This document shows, piece by piece, positions 8,869 through 18,172 of a stretch of 64,000 nucleotides of DNA. Within the stretch, counting starts at the first letter, position 1; every line of letters begins with the position of its first letter. The DNA is from Sphingomonas colocasiae (GTDB lineage Bacteria > Pseudomonadota > Alphaproteobacteria > Sphingomonadales > Sphingomonadaceae), in the NCBI RefSeq assembly GCF_019880585.1, contig NZ_JAINVV010000005.1, positions 80,536 to 144,535 of the forward strand, written 5' to 3'. Position numbers and translations under genes: made by a program. The notes beneath the pieces were generated by a model that saw only the letters and a list, made by a program, of their open reading frames with translations, searched no databases and was not told where the DNA came from.

Positions 8869-11664
8869 TCACGTCTCGGGCAGCCGGACGAATTCCGCGA
8901 TGCGCGAAGGATCGACATTCTCCGCGATCCAGCCGGCGACCTCGACGTCGTTCGCGGCCGGCAGTGGCGCAAGCGTCGCACGATTGATCCAGTCGCCCGC
9001 CAGTTCGGCAAGCCCCCGCCCGCGGCCGGCCCGTTTGCGACGAGCCCGCGCCAGTTCGTCGCCGGTAACGCCATTTTCGCGCAGGATCCGGAATTCGTCC
9101 CTCGCCGCCGCCGCCATGCGATCGACATTGGCGGCATCGCAGTCGAAGCCGATGCTCAATGTTTCGCGATACGGCGCATTGCGCGCGGTGAACCCGCCGC
9201 CAGCCGAATATGTCCCCCTCTCGACCGTCCTCAGCCGGTGATTCATCCGTTCGACGAGAATATCGGCGACGAGAAAACCCGCATCCGACACGGGCGGGCC
9301 ATCGGCACGCATGTGGACGAGGAGGGACACGCTCGCCAATGCGCCTTCCCCGGCCCGCATGGTGTGGCGCCCCGGACGCGGCTCGACGACCTCGCGTACG
9401 CGCAGCGGCGGCTTCGGACCTGACGCGGGAAGGTCGAGCATGGCGCCGACCGAGCGCGACATTTCAGCTTCGTCGAGATCGCCCTCGACGAAGATCGTCA
9501 TGCCCTCGGTATCGCCTAGCGCCAGGCGTTCCTTGCGGCATGCATCAGCCAGCTTGAGCGCTCGCACATCGTCGCCACCAGGCAGCTCGGCCTCGCCAAG
9601 CACCCGGGCGATGAAGTTGGAGAAATCCGCGCGAGCCGCCGTCAGGGAGGCAGCGCTTGAAAATGCATCGGAGCGGACCGCAACCATATCATCGAGCGCG
9701 TCCGCGCGGCACTGGGGCTCCAGGATTCGCGTCCGCGCAAGTCGAAGCAGCAACGACCATTCACGTGCGGGTCCGCTGACCGACAGGCTCTCGCGCGCGC
9801 CGCCAACGGACGCGTCCAACGAAATCTGCCGCGACGCCAGGAAGCGCTGGATTTCGAACCTGTCGAGGCCGCCTAGCCCCGACCAGGCGACCAGGTCGGA
9901 CGCGAGGTCAAGGCCATTGGCGTCTGCCGGCGCGAACCGCCCCTCACCGCCGCGACGCTCCATATGGAGCCGTATCGGCCCCGCCGTCTTCCGGACGAAG
10001 AGCGTGGCATTCGAGCGCGGCAGCGTCGAGCGGCTGAAACCGTGATCCGCCTCGCCCGCGCCGTCCACCGCACGCTTTCCGTTGCCGGGCGCAACTCCGC
10101 CCGCCGCGGTGAACGCGAGCAGCTCCGGTTCCCGCACGACCGGGCCGGACAGCCGTGCGGCCGGCGCGCGCGCGACCTTCGCGGCAAGTGAACGGAAATC
10201 CATTTCCGACAGGTCGAGCTCGGGCCGATGATCAGGCCGGATCAGGACGACATCGCGCGCCTTGGGATCAAGCAGCGCCTTCATCGCATCATTGAACTCC
10301 GACGCGGTCAGCGCGCGAACTTCGCCCTGGATCGCGGCTTCGTCAGGCTCGAAAGCCCCGTCCACGAACAGGGCTTCCCAACGGCCCGGGCCACCCCGAA
10401 GTTGCGGCGGCGAGCCCAGCAGGCGAGCACGCGCCGCCTCGATGTCGGCCACGCTGAAACCCTGGCGCCTCACCGTTTCCAGAAGGCGAAGAATCTCGAA
10501 AAGACCGTCAGCGACCCTGCCGGGACGGAGCTTGCCCTTCGCAACGAGCACATCGACCCCGCCATAACTGCCCGGATTCCCATGGAACGACGTCGAGACG
10601 CCGCCAGCCTCGAGAGGCGAGCCGTAGCGTTGGGTGATATTGGCAAAGGCGCCCGCCAGCAGCATATCCGATATCCGCGCGATCGCTGCCTGCCGGACCA
10701 GGCCAGGGGACCCCGCAGGCTGACGCCTGTACTTGTAGCTGACGGTGAGATCGGATTCGCGCCCGCCCGGGCTCGCGGTCGCGACGAACGCGCCGCCCGC
10801 TATCGCTTCGATCCGAAGATCCGCGCGCTGCGGTACCGGCTCGCCCGCCGGAATGTCCTCGAAACGACGGCGAATCTCTCCAAGAGCGACATCCGGGTCG
10901 ATGTCGCCGACGACGATGAGCGCCATGTTCGCCGGAACATACCAGCGCCGATGAAAGTCACGGATTGTGGCCGCTGTTGCGCTTATCGTGCCCGCGGGGT
11001 CGAAGTGATAGGTGTAGAGCGGCTCTCCCGGATACCAGGTCCGTCGCAGCGTCTCGAAGCCGTGCATGATCGATGGACTCGCCCGGCGCTTTTCCTCGAC
11101 CACCGCCTTGCGGTCGCGATCGATTTCCTCGTCGCTTATCTCTCCGGGCGTTGCCCAGTCCCGGAGAATGTCAAACCCTTCCGCGATCGCTGCCGCCTCG
11201 TTCGCGGGCATGCGGATAAAATAGTTGGTCTGGACAAATCCGGCGCCGGCATTGAAATCGCCGCCGGGCACACCGCCATATCGCGCGACACGCTGGGCGG
11301 GCGATCCCTTGGTCGCGATATCGCGCAGCTTGTGCGACACGATGTGCTCGACGACATGCGCGACCTCCTGTTCGCGCGGCAGTATTTCAGCCTCGCCCGC
11401 CCTCACGACGAGCCGGAACTCTACCTTGTCGCCGGGCTGTCCGCGCTCGATGAAATAGCGCAGTCCGTTGGGCAACGTGCCGACGCGTTCGTTCGCGCGA
11501 GGCTGATAATGTGCCGCCGGGCGGGACGCGAAGGCGGGCACATCGGCAGCCGCCACGGCGAAGCAGAGGGCGGCGAGACTGGCGGTGGCGAGAGCACTCC
11601 GTCCACGGCACAGGGCCGTGGACGGGAACCGCCGTCCCGACGGTATCGACAGGATGTCGCGCAT
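8869..11664 (-). CDS. M16-family two-half zinc metallopeptidase (module 2, proximal)
   Basis: 931 residues. Signal-peptide-like N-terminus (about 20-47, ending AFAS), M16 entry segment LPNGLRYFIERG (64-75), zinc motif HVVEH (H103, E106, H107), and a zincless C-terminal half. The ATG overlaps the last base of the receptor stop codon (TGATG), so translation is coupled to the receptor. It is more like the truncated peptidase at 1-345 than like its downstream neighbour, which suggests receptor plus this peptidase was duplicated as a unit. Role inferred: cleavage of imported peptide or protein in the periplasm. Confidence 0.9.
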   Translation of the reverse strand: MRDILSIPSGRRFPSTALCRGRSALATASLAALCFAVAAADVPAFASRPAAHYQPRANERVGTLPNGLRYFIERGQPGDKVEFRLVVRAGEAEILPREQEVAHVVEHIVSHKLRDIATKGSPAQRVARYGGVPGGDFNAGAGFVQTNYFIRMPANEAAAIAEGFDILRDWATPGEISDEEIDRDRKAVVEEKRRASPSIMHGFETLRRTWYPGEPLYTYHFDPAGTISATAATIRDFHRRWYVPANMALIVVGDIDPDVALGEIRRRFEDIPAGEPVPQRADLRIEAIAGGAFVATASPGGRESDLTVSYKYRRQPAGSPGLVRQAAIARISDMLLAGAFANITQRYGSPLEAGGVSTSFHGNPGSYGGVDVLVAKGKLRPGRVADGLFEILRLLETVRRQGFSVADIEAARARLLGSPPQLRGGPGRWEALFVDGAFEPDEAAIQGEVRALTASEFNDAMKALLDPKARDVVLIRPDHRPELDLSEMDFRSLAAKVARAPAARLSGPVVREPELLAFTAAGGVAPGNGKRAVDGAGEADHGFSRSTLPRSNATLFVRKTAGPIRLHMERRGGEGRFAPADANGLDLASDLVAWSGLGGLDRFEIQRFLASRQISLDASVGGARESLSVSGPAREWSLLLRLARTRILEPQCRADALDDMVAVRSDAFSSAASLTAARADFSNFIARVLGEAELPGGDDVRALKLADACRKERLALGDTEGMTIFVEGDLDEAEMSRSVGAMLDLPASGPKPPLRVREVVEPRPGRHTMRAGEGALASVSLLVHMRADGPPVSDAGFLVADILVERMNHRLRTVERGTYSAGGGFTARNAPYRETLSIGFDCDAANVDRMAAAARDEFRILRENGVTGDELARARRKRAGRGRGLAELAGDWINRATLAPLPAANDVEVAGWIAENVDPSRIAEFVRLPET

Positions 11665-14600
11665 CAGAAGTTCGCCGACAGGCCGAGGGTGACCTTGCGG
11701 CCGCCAAAATAATAGCCGTTGATATAATATTTCGGTGTTTCGCCGACACCTCCGACGGTTTCCTCGTTGACCGCGTCGGCGGTGCCCCTGAGCAGATTAC
11801 GGCCTTCGACATTGAACCGGAGATCAGCACCCGCCAGCTTGAAATTATAGACGGCCCGGAAGTCGAGCGAAGTCGCGGCCTCATAATAGGTATCGAGCAG
11901 AAAACCCCGCTCGCCCGATGGCCCCTGACGGCGCGACTGGGCACTGTAATAGAGCGAGGCATCGAATCCGGGCCGCGTATAGGTGAGACCGGCGGTTCCC
12001 GAATGACGAGGGGAATTGTCGAACGGCAGGATGCGCTGATAGGCGATATTCTCGCGGCGCAGCAACGCACCGTTCGCGCCGTAGACAGGCGCGCTCGACC
12101 AGTTCAGCGTGGTCGATTTCTGGCTCTTGCTGAAGGTGTAGTTGGTATAGATTCCGAAGCCCGAGAGGAATCCAGGCAGGAAGCTCAGCCGTTTCTCCGC
12201 GGACACCTCCACACCCCAGACTTTCGCGAGCTTGGGATTGTTGATCGGGATGGTGTAGGAGACATAGGTGTCCGCTGGCAGCGGGTTCAGCAGCGGGTGG
12301 TCGGGAAGAACGAAACCCTCGCCGAGCGAACTCAGGCCCGTCAGGATATTGGCCTCAAGCAGGTTCTTGATCCGCTTGTAAAAGACATTGACCTTGAGGG
12401 CACCGACCTGGCCGTCATACCATTCAGCCCCGATGTCGAAATTGTGCGTCATGGCAGGTTTGAGCGCGGGATTGCCTTCCTGGACCATCAGGCCCGGCTG
12501 GTTGCCGCCGGGACCGAACACGCGGGCAGCGAAGAATGAGACGTTACGCGATCGGTTGAGCTGCTGGATCTGCGGCCGCGCCACAGTCGAGAAATAGCCG
12601 GCGCGGACGATCAGATTCTCGGCCGGGCGATAATTGGCGAGAACGCGGGGAAGATAGCTCGTGAGTACATCAGATGCCGTGACCAGCTTCCGGTTGGCAT
12701 TGGAGAATGCCTGATCGGTGAGCCAGCTCGCGTCGGCGACGGAGATCGAATTGAGAAAGGCGGCATCGACCTTGTTGCGGTCGATACGAAGGCCGCCAAT
12801 CACCTCGACCTTGCCGATATCCGCGCGCGCCTGGATATAGGCCGCGATATTCTCCTCGATCGTGTATTGTTGATCCATGATGGGGTCGCGCGGCGTCTTC
12901 AGAAACGTCGCATGGCCACCCGTCACCAGATTATCGAGATTGTTGAGGAACGTACGAACCGATTCCTCGGTCAGGAAGCGATAGACCGTATCGCCGGCGA
13001 CCGCCGAAAACGGCAAATTCGCATAGATGAGCCCGATCTCTGGAAGCGGTGCCTGGTAATAGGCCGGAGGGGGCCCGTAGATCGGATTATAGGTGAGCGA
13101 ATTCGAGCTGAAGTTGCGGAAATTCGAACGCCGATACTGGATGCCGGCCTCGACATATTTCAGGATCCCTGGCCCGAACTCATATTTCGCGCTGACATCG
13201 CCGGTCCAGTTGTTCGACTTGCCGCGCAGATTCTCCGAAGCATAGACGCCCGCGAAGCGAGACAATGGCAAGGTGCGCAACGTCTCGAAGCCGGCGGCCG
13301 TGAGAAGCGGGATCGGTACGCCTCGACCGACGCGCGGGCCGAAATAGCTGGTCACCGTACCCGTGTCGGGATTGATCGCCTCGGGCGCCAGCACCGAGGA
13401 AGGCGTCACATCGTTGAGCAACGTGAAATTGGCGCTGAACGGCGTAGCGGAGCGGCCTTCCGCAAAACCCGCGCTGTAATTGAGGGTGAGCGGACCAAGC
13501 GCCGACTTGCCCCGGAAACTCAGATTGTCGGTCTCGTCCTTGCTGTTGGGCGTATACTGGACGAAGTTCGAGACCCGCACCACATTGGATGCGTCGCCAT
13601 AGACGTAGCGCAGCGCGCCATTCTCGGCCGGCACTGCACGCAGGCTGCCATATTGGCCAAAGCCGGCCCTGATATTGTAGTTCATGTTGAGCGCGTTCTG
13701 CTCGCGCCGCGACCCCACATAATCGACCTGCAGGGTCGTCGAGCTGCTCACCGCCCACTCGGCGGACAGCGAGACATTGAGCGTCTCCGCGGCGACATGA
13801 TTCCTGTTGGTCTGCGATCCGACGATCAGATATTCAGCGCCGTCATAGAAGGGAAACGGCGTCCGGGGATCGAGATCCGCCAACGTCGCCGGCTGGCCGT
13901 TTGGCGCGAGGGGAAGATAGGCGCCGGGCGTTCCCTGCGCATTGTAGGAATAGGTCGTCAAATCCTGCTTTCGGAACTGCACCGACGCACTGATGCCGAA
14001 ATTTCCGCTCGCTCCGAACCGTGCCGACGCCGTACCGGAAACCAGATATTCGTAGCCGAAGCCCTTGCCCAGCTTCGTGCCGTCGGCACTCAGGTTGAAA
14101 TAGCGCCTCGGCCGATCGAGCGGCGATTTCGTCTCGATCTCGATGAGACCGCCCGTGCCTGCGCTCTCGTGATTGGCGAGCAGGGTCTTGTTGATACGGA
14201 TCTCGGAGACCGCGCTCGAAAGGATATTGTTGAGATTGGCCGATCGGCCGATGCCGCTGCCCTCAGGGAGCGCGATCCCGTTGAGCTTGATCTGGTTGTA
14301 ATCGGGCGACAGGCCACGAACGATCACATTGGTGCCATCGCCGGTGTCGTTGCTCTGCTGGAATGCGATACCGGGCGCGCGCCGCATGGAATCGGAGATC
14401 GTCGTGCCGTTGAAATTGCCGAGCAGGTCACCTGAGATGATGGTCGAGCTATTCTCCGCGGTACGCTCCTGATTGAGCGCCTGTGCGCGCGCGGACACCT
14501 GCCCCATCACGATGATCTCGGGATTCCTGCCTGCGGCAACCAGCGTGATCGGGGCGTTCGCCGTCTCGCGCGCGGACACCTCGACCGACATGGTGGTCGT

Positions 14601-15170
14601 GGGATAACCCAGATAGGACACCGAGAGCGTCACCCGTCCGGCTGGCACGTTCGCGAACCTGAACTGCCCCAGTTCGTCGGTGGCGACGACATCACCGGTC
14701 TCCTGGATTTCGACGCGTGCGCCCTTCAGCGCCGCACCGGTCGTCTCCTCGTTCAGGCTGCCGGCGATCGTTCCCCTGCCCGAGCGGGCCGCAGCACCCC
14801 CGTCACCGGGGGCGGCGCCGTTTCCCCTTGCCGACTCCACCAGGAAGCTTGTCTCTCCATTCTGGCGCAGACGAAGGCCCGATCCAGCGAGCAACCGCTC
14901 CAGCGCGTCGCGCGCCGTCATGCGTCCGTCCACCGCCGGCGCCGTCCGGCCGCGCGTCAGCGCCTCCGGCGCGGTGACATCGACATTGGCCTGGCGCGAA
15001 ACCTGGAGAAGCGCGTCGGCGAGCGGGCGCGCGGTCAGGCTGAACGCGATCTCGCCGGCCTGCGCGTGCACGGATGTGCCCGCCGTCACCATCGCGATGC
15101 CCAGTGCCCCCGCCGCCGCGCATCGCATCCACCGACCTCGAACCCGTGCCACAGTCCCCTTGTTCATCAT
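11664..15170 (-). CDS. STN-domain TonB-dependent receptor (module 2)
   Basis: 1168 residues from the first of two adjacent ATGs (the second, 15167, fits the GGGGGG ribosome site slightly better). Signal peptide about 1-37 (ends VHAQ), STN domain about 41-111, carboxypeptidase-regulatory-like domain about 133-203, plug from about 215, then barrel to a terminal phenylalanine. It is a clear paralogue of receptor 1: the sandwich domain shares TIAGSLNE, TTGAALKGARVEI and ETGDV almost unchanged, and plug landmarks such as SGDLLGNFNGTT recur. Sigma 2/FecR 2 lie upstream, two M16 peptidases downstream. Ligand unknown. Confidence 0.93.
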   Translation of the reverse strand: MMNKGTVARVRGRWMRCAAAGALGIAMVTAGTSVHAQAGEIAFSLTARPLADALLQVSRQANVDVTAPEALTRGRTAPAVDGRMTARDALERLLAGSGLRLRQNGETSFLVESARGNGAAPGDGGAAARSGRGTIAGSLNEETTGAALKGARVEIQETGDVVATDELGQFRFANVPAGRVTLSVSYLGYPTTTMSVEVSARETANAPITLVAAGRNPEIIVMGQVSARAQALNQERTAENSSTIISGDLLGNFNGTTISDSMRRAPGIAFQQSNDTGDGTNVIVRGLSPDYNQIKLNGIALPEGSGIGRSANLNNILSSAVSEIRINKTLLANHESAGTGGLIEIETKSPLDRPRRYFNLSADGTKLGKGFGYEYLVSGTASARFGASGNFGISASVQFRKQDLTTYSYNAQGTPGAYLPLAPNGQPATLADLDPRTPFPFYDGAEYLIVGSQTNRNHVAAETLNVSLSAEWAVSSSTTLQVDYVGSRREQNALNMNYNIRAGFGQYGSLRAVPAENGALRYVYGDASNVVRVSNFVQYTPNSKDETDNLSFRGKSALGPLTLNYSAGFAEGRSATPFSANFTLLNDVTPSSVLAPEAINPDTGTVTSYFGPRVGRGVPIPLLTAAGFETLRTLPLSRFAGVYASENLRGKSNNWTGDVSAKYEFGPGILKYVEAGIQYRRSNFRNFSSNSLTYNPIYGPPPAYYQAPLPEIGLIYANLPFSAVAGDTVYRFLTEESVRTFLNNLDNLVTGGHATFLKTPRDPIMDQQYTIEENIAAYIQARADIGKVEVIGGLRIDRNKVDAAFLNSISVADASWLTDQAFSNANRKLVTASDVLTSYLPRVLANYRPAENLIVRAGYFSTVARPQIQQLNRSRNVSFFAARVFGPGGNQPGLMVQEGNPALKPAMTHNFDIGAEWYDGQVGALKVNVFYKRIKNLLEANILTGLSSLGEGFVLPDHPLLNPLPADTYVSYTIPINNPKLAKVWGVEVSAEKRLSFLPGFLSGFGIYTNYTFSKSQKSTTLNWSSAPVYGANGALLRRENIAYQRILPFDNSPRHSGTAGLTYTRPGFDASLYYSAQSRRQGPSGERGFLLDTYYEAATSLDFRAVYNFKLAGADLRFNVEGRNLLRGTADAVNEETVGGVGETPKYYINGYYFGGRKVTLGLSANF

Positions 15171-15244
15171 CTACCCCCCATTTTTGGCGCGCCAAGCGCG
15201 GGGAGCATCACCGGCTCCCATAACCACAAACGGGAGGGCCATCT

Positions 15245-15271
15245 CGATCAGCAGATTTTTTTTACGAGACC
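15245..15271 (-). promoter_or_regulatory. A-tract promoter-like motif upstream of receptor 2
   Basis: Read leftward: GGTCTCGT, an eight-A tract, then TCTGCTGATCG. It lies in the gap between FecR 2 and the receptor, with the A-tract 84 bases before the receptor start. The same TCTGCTGATCG follows an A-tract upstream of sigma 2, and GGTCTCG plus an eight-A tract recurs before the M16 gene ending at 53628. Likely an ECF-dependent promoter, by inference from position and recurrence. Confidence 0.5.
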
Positions 15272-15282
15272 GTCACAAAGTG

Positions 15283-16290
15283 TCAGCGCGCCGAGAATGT
15301 GACGCTGCCATCGGCGCCGCGCGTGGCGATCACCGGCAAGGTCGCCTCGACGTTGCGGACGAACTGGTCGAGATTGCCCGCGCGGATCGAGGTCGTGAGC
15401 CTGAGGCCCGCGACCCGCTCGTCGCCCAGGCGAATAGGCGTTGCGGTATAGCGCTGCATGTCGCTGACGATCTCGCCAAGCGGAGCCTCCGAATAGAACA
15501 GCCGGCCCGTACGCCATTCGCCGGGCGTCATCGCGGGCGCCGACACCTCGGTGAAGGTCGCGCCCTCGGTGAGGTTGACGTGATGGCCGGCGGTCAGGAC
15601 CCGTTCGGGCGCCGTCCCGCCGAGAGGCAGCAGGCGCCGCTTGCGCAATTCGACGCGCCCCTCGAGCACCGAGACATCGACCGTGTCACCGATCCAGCGG
15701 ACATCGAACCTGGTGCCGGTCACCCGGATCTCGGCATCGCCCGCGATGACGGTAAAGGGCCGGCCGGGGTCATGGGCGACCTCGAAAAAGGCCTGACCGC
15801 GGCGCAGCACGACCTGGCGGCTCCGCGCGTCGAACCGCACATCCATTCCGGACTGCGCGCCCAGCGTCACGCGGCTGCCATCGGCGAGCGCCAGCGCACG
15901 CGTCTGGGCGGTGACGGTCGCGATCCCGGCCGGCCGCTCGCCGGTCAGGGCGGGCCCCAGCACCGCGACCGCGATCGACGCCGCCATGGCGGCCGGCAAT
16001 ATGAAGCGGCCGGCGCCACGCAACGCCCAGTCTTTCAGCCTGACGACATTCGAGCGGCCATGGCCGTCCGCCTCCTCGCGCCAGCCCGGCAAAAGGGCAT
16101 CGAGCCGGGCGGCCTGGAGATAGACTTTCCGCGCCTCGTCGAACGCGTCCCGATGGTCGGGCGACTCGGCCAGCCAGGCGTCGCGGCGCGCCAGCGCGGA
16201 CGCATCCGCGTCCTCGAGCAACAGCCAGTCGCGCGCCAGCGCCTCGATCTCCTCGCGCGGGTCGGGTCGGGACATGGCGTCCGTCGTCAT
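15283..16290 (-). CDS. FecR-family anti-sigma/sigma regulator (module 2)
   Basis: 335 residues from ATG 16290, whose ATGA overlaps the sigma-factor stop. Cytoplasmic DUF4880-like segment about 12-60 (EALARDWLLLEDADASA...W...PDHRDAFDEA), one membrane helix about 95-113, FecR domain with LADGSRVTLGAQSGMDV and GQAFFEVAHDPGRPFTV, and a C-terminal domain (TGRLFYSEAPLGEIVSDMQRY). It resembles FecR 3 (17168-18172) more than FecR 1, notably in the shared QAFFEVAHDP and LEGxVE segments. Predicted inner-membrane relay between receptor 2 and sigma 2. Confidence 0.9.
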   Translation of the reverse strand: MTTDAMSRPDPREEIEALARDWLLLEDADASALARRDAWLAESPDHRDAFDEARKVYLQAARLDALLPGWREEADGHGRSNVVRLKDWALRGAGRFILPAAMAASIAVAVLGPALTGERPAGIATVTAQTRALALADGSRVTLGAQSGMDVRFDARSRQVVLRRGQAFFEVAHDPGRPFTVIAGDAEIRVTGTRFDVRWIGDTVDVSVLEGRVELRKRRLLPLGGTAPERVLTAGHHVNLTEGATFTEVSAPAMTPGEWRTGRLFYSEAPLGEIVSDMQRYTATPIRLGDERVAGLRLTTSIRAGNLDQFVRNVEATLPVIATRGADGSVTFSAR

Positions 16291-16844
16291 CGCCGCATCT
16301 CCTTTACGCAAATCTCCAGCACGCGCGAGACCAGGCCCCGCGCTCCGGATTCGGATACATTCAGCCGTCGCGCGATCTCGACATAGTTGAGACCGTCGAT
16401 CCGGTGCAGCAGGAAGGCCGACCTCTCCTTCGGTTTCAGGCGCCCTATGATCGCGGCGAGGCGCTCCAGTTCCTCCCTCGAGGACAAGACGTCCTCGGCA
16501 CTGGGATCAGCACGATTTTCTTCGATGAGCCGCAAGGTTCCGGCCGCGCGCTGGACGGTGCCGTCCTGCCGGCGGGCGTCGATGATGAGATTGTGCGCGG
16601 TCCGCAGCAGATACGCCTTGGGATTGGGCACGGCCTCCCGGTCGGGCAGAGCGGCGAAACGCGCGAATGCGCCCTGAAGCACATCGTCCGGGTCGGGTGG
16701 GCCGTTGCCGAGCTTGCGCCGCAGATGGCCCCGCAGCTCGGCGGCATGGTTGCGGTAAAGCCGGTCCAGGAAGGTGTCGCCCAGGCGGATGCCCGAGCGC
16801 TCGCCCGGCATATCCAACCCGGTCTTGAGCGGATCCATGCTCAC
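16287..16844 (-). CDS. ECF RNA polymerase sigma factor, FecI type (module 2)
   Basis: 185 residues. Region 2 about 25-90 (LYRNHAAELRGHLRRKLGNG, then PKAYLLRTAHNLIIDARR) and region 4 about 125-180 (RLKPKERSAFLLHRIDGLNY, EIARRLNVSESGARGLV). GTG 16844 was chosen because GGAGG lies nine bases upstream; ATG 16838 is the alternative. Coupled to FecR 2 through ATGA. The region-4 sequence is close to that of sigma 3 (18169-18858), suggesting the two pairs duplicated. Confidence 0.87.
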   Translation of the reverse strand: MSMDPLKTGLDMPGERSGIRLGDTFLDRLYRNHAAELRGHLRRKLGNGPPDPDDVLQGAFARFAALPDREAVPNPKAYLLRTAHNLIIDARRQDGTVQRAAGTLRLIEENRADPSAEDVLSSREELERLAAIIGRLKPKERSAFLLHRIDGLNYVEIARRLNVSESGARGLVSRVLEICVKEMRR

Positions 16845-17167
16845 CCGACATATCCTCCACGAGTGCTTTAGCATGCAAATCCGGCATGGATTGGCAACCG
16901 CTTCCTCATGGGCGGCGCGATTCCGCCGGACCGCCGGACGCGAGTCCCGGGCCGGTGATGCGCGCGTCGCGCAGTGATCGGACCATATCGAACGCTCCCT
17001 GTGCGCCCCATCTCCGGGGGCTCAGGCGTAAGACGGACGAGCCATGCCGATCAGCAGAATTTTTTGTCGGTCCCACGGCCCGACCGGATCGAGCCATTGC
17101 GCGGCGAGCAGCTATCCAGCACCGCGCCGATCGTCAGCGGCTGGACGTCACATCGGCGTCCAATGCC
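16845..17167. other. Gap of 323 bases between FecR 3 and sigma 2
   Basis: No gene is visible. The gap holds the A-tract motif at 17049-17070 (entered separately) but nothing else recognisable, such as a strong hairpin with a T-run. Confidence 0.6.
17049..17070 (-). promoter_or_regulatory. A-tract promoter-like motif upstream of sigma 2
   Basis: Read leftward: CCGACAAAAAATTC followed by TGCTGATCGGCATGGC. The part TCTGCTGATCG..ATGGC also follows the A-tract before receptor 2, so sigma 2 and receptor 2 may share one sigma factor, possibly an autoregulatory loop or a target of sigma 3. The start codon of sigma 2 lies about 214 bases downstream. Confidence 0.45.
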
Positions 17168-18172
17168 TCACTCGCCCGCCGCGCCGTCGACCATCCAGAC
17201 GGTCCCACGCTTCTCGACCCGGACCGGAAGCGCCGCCTCGATGGCATGCCGGAGGCCTTCATCGTCGCCCGCCCGGTAGGACATGGTCAGCGACATCGCC
17301 CCGATCGCCGGGCTCGACGCTTCGATCCGCGCCGCGGAATAGCGCGCCGCGTCGGCGAGGATCTCACTCAACGGCGCATCGGCATAATAAAGCCGTCCGC
17401 TGCGCCATTCGCCGGGCACGGTGGCGGCGGGCGCCGCCGGCGCGAACGCCCCCGCCTGCGGCGCCAGTTCGCTCTTCTGCCCGCCGGTCAGCACCGCATC
17501 GGGCGCGCCCGCGCTCAATAGGCTGAGCAGCCCGCGCCGCCGGACCTCGACCTTGCCCTCGAGCACTGACACCTGAACATCGTCGCCGACGAGGCGCACG
17601 TCGAACCTGGTGCCCCTGACCGTGATCTCCGCATCGCCCGCCACGACCACGAAGGGACGCGCCGGATCGTGCGCCACCTCGAAAAAGGCCTGGCCGCGCG
17701 CGAGCTCGACACGCCTGCCGGTGGCATCGACCCGTGCCTCGATCCCCGAACGGCCGCCGACCGTCACCCTGGACCCATCCGCGAGCGCCACGACGCGGGT
17801 CTCCGCCACCCGCGTCGCGATCTCGATCGCCGCGGGCCGGGTCAGGTTCGGGATGCCCAAGGCCAGCGCCACCGACGCCGCGAGACCGACCGGCGCGGCG
17901 ATCCATATCCAGCGCCGCGCGCGCGGCCGCCAGCCCGACCGCAGCGCCGCCGCCTCGGCGCGCCAGCTCTCGTCGGCCGCGATCGCCGTGCGCCCGGCGC
18001 CGGACCATGTCGTCCAGGCCCGCCAGAAGGCCGCGTCATGCGCGGGGTCGGCATCGCGCCATGCCGCGCATGCCGCGGTCAGGCCTGCGTCGTCGCTTTC
18101 CATGAGCCGGATCACCCAGTCGCGGGCGACGGTGTCGACGTCGCGGCGGTCGATCGGTGCGACATTGCTCAC
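17168..18172 (-). CDS. FecR-family anti-sigma/sigma regulator (receptorless pair)
   Basis: 334 residues from GTG 18172, which overlaps the sigma-3 stop as GTGA and has GGGAGA seven bases upstream. Cytoplasmic segment about 12-55 (ARDWVIRLMESDDAGLTAAC...DPAHDAAFWRAW), membrane helix about 88-106, FecR domain with LADGSRVTVGGRSGIEA and GQAFFEVAHDPARPFVV, and a C-terminal domain (SGRLYYADAPLSEILADAARY). No receptor gene follows directly; next comes a 323-base gap and the sigma 2/FecR 2 pair. It may act on receptor 2 or on one elsewhere. Confidence 0.88.
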   Translation of the reverse strand: MSNVAPIDRRDVDTVARDWVIRLMESDDAGLTAACAAWRDADPAHDAAFWRAWTTWSGAGRTAIAADESWRAEAAALRSGWRPRARRWIWIAAPVGLAASVALALGIPNLTRPAAIEIATRVAETRVVALADGSRVTVGGRSGIEARVDATGRRVELARGQAFFEVAHDPARPFVVVAGDAEITVRGTRFDVRLVGDDVQVSVLEGKVEVRRRGLLSLLSAGAPDAVLTGGQKSELAPQAGAFAPAAPAATVPGEWRSGRLYYADAPLSEILADAARYSAARIEASSPAIGAMSLTMSYRAGDDEGLRHAIEAALPVRVEKRGTVWMVDGAAGE

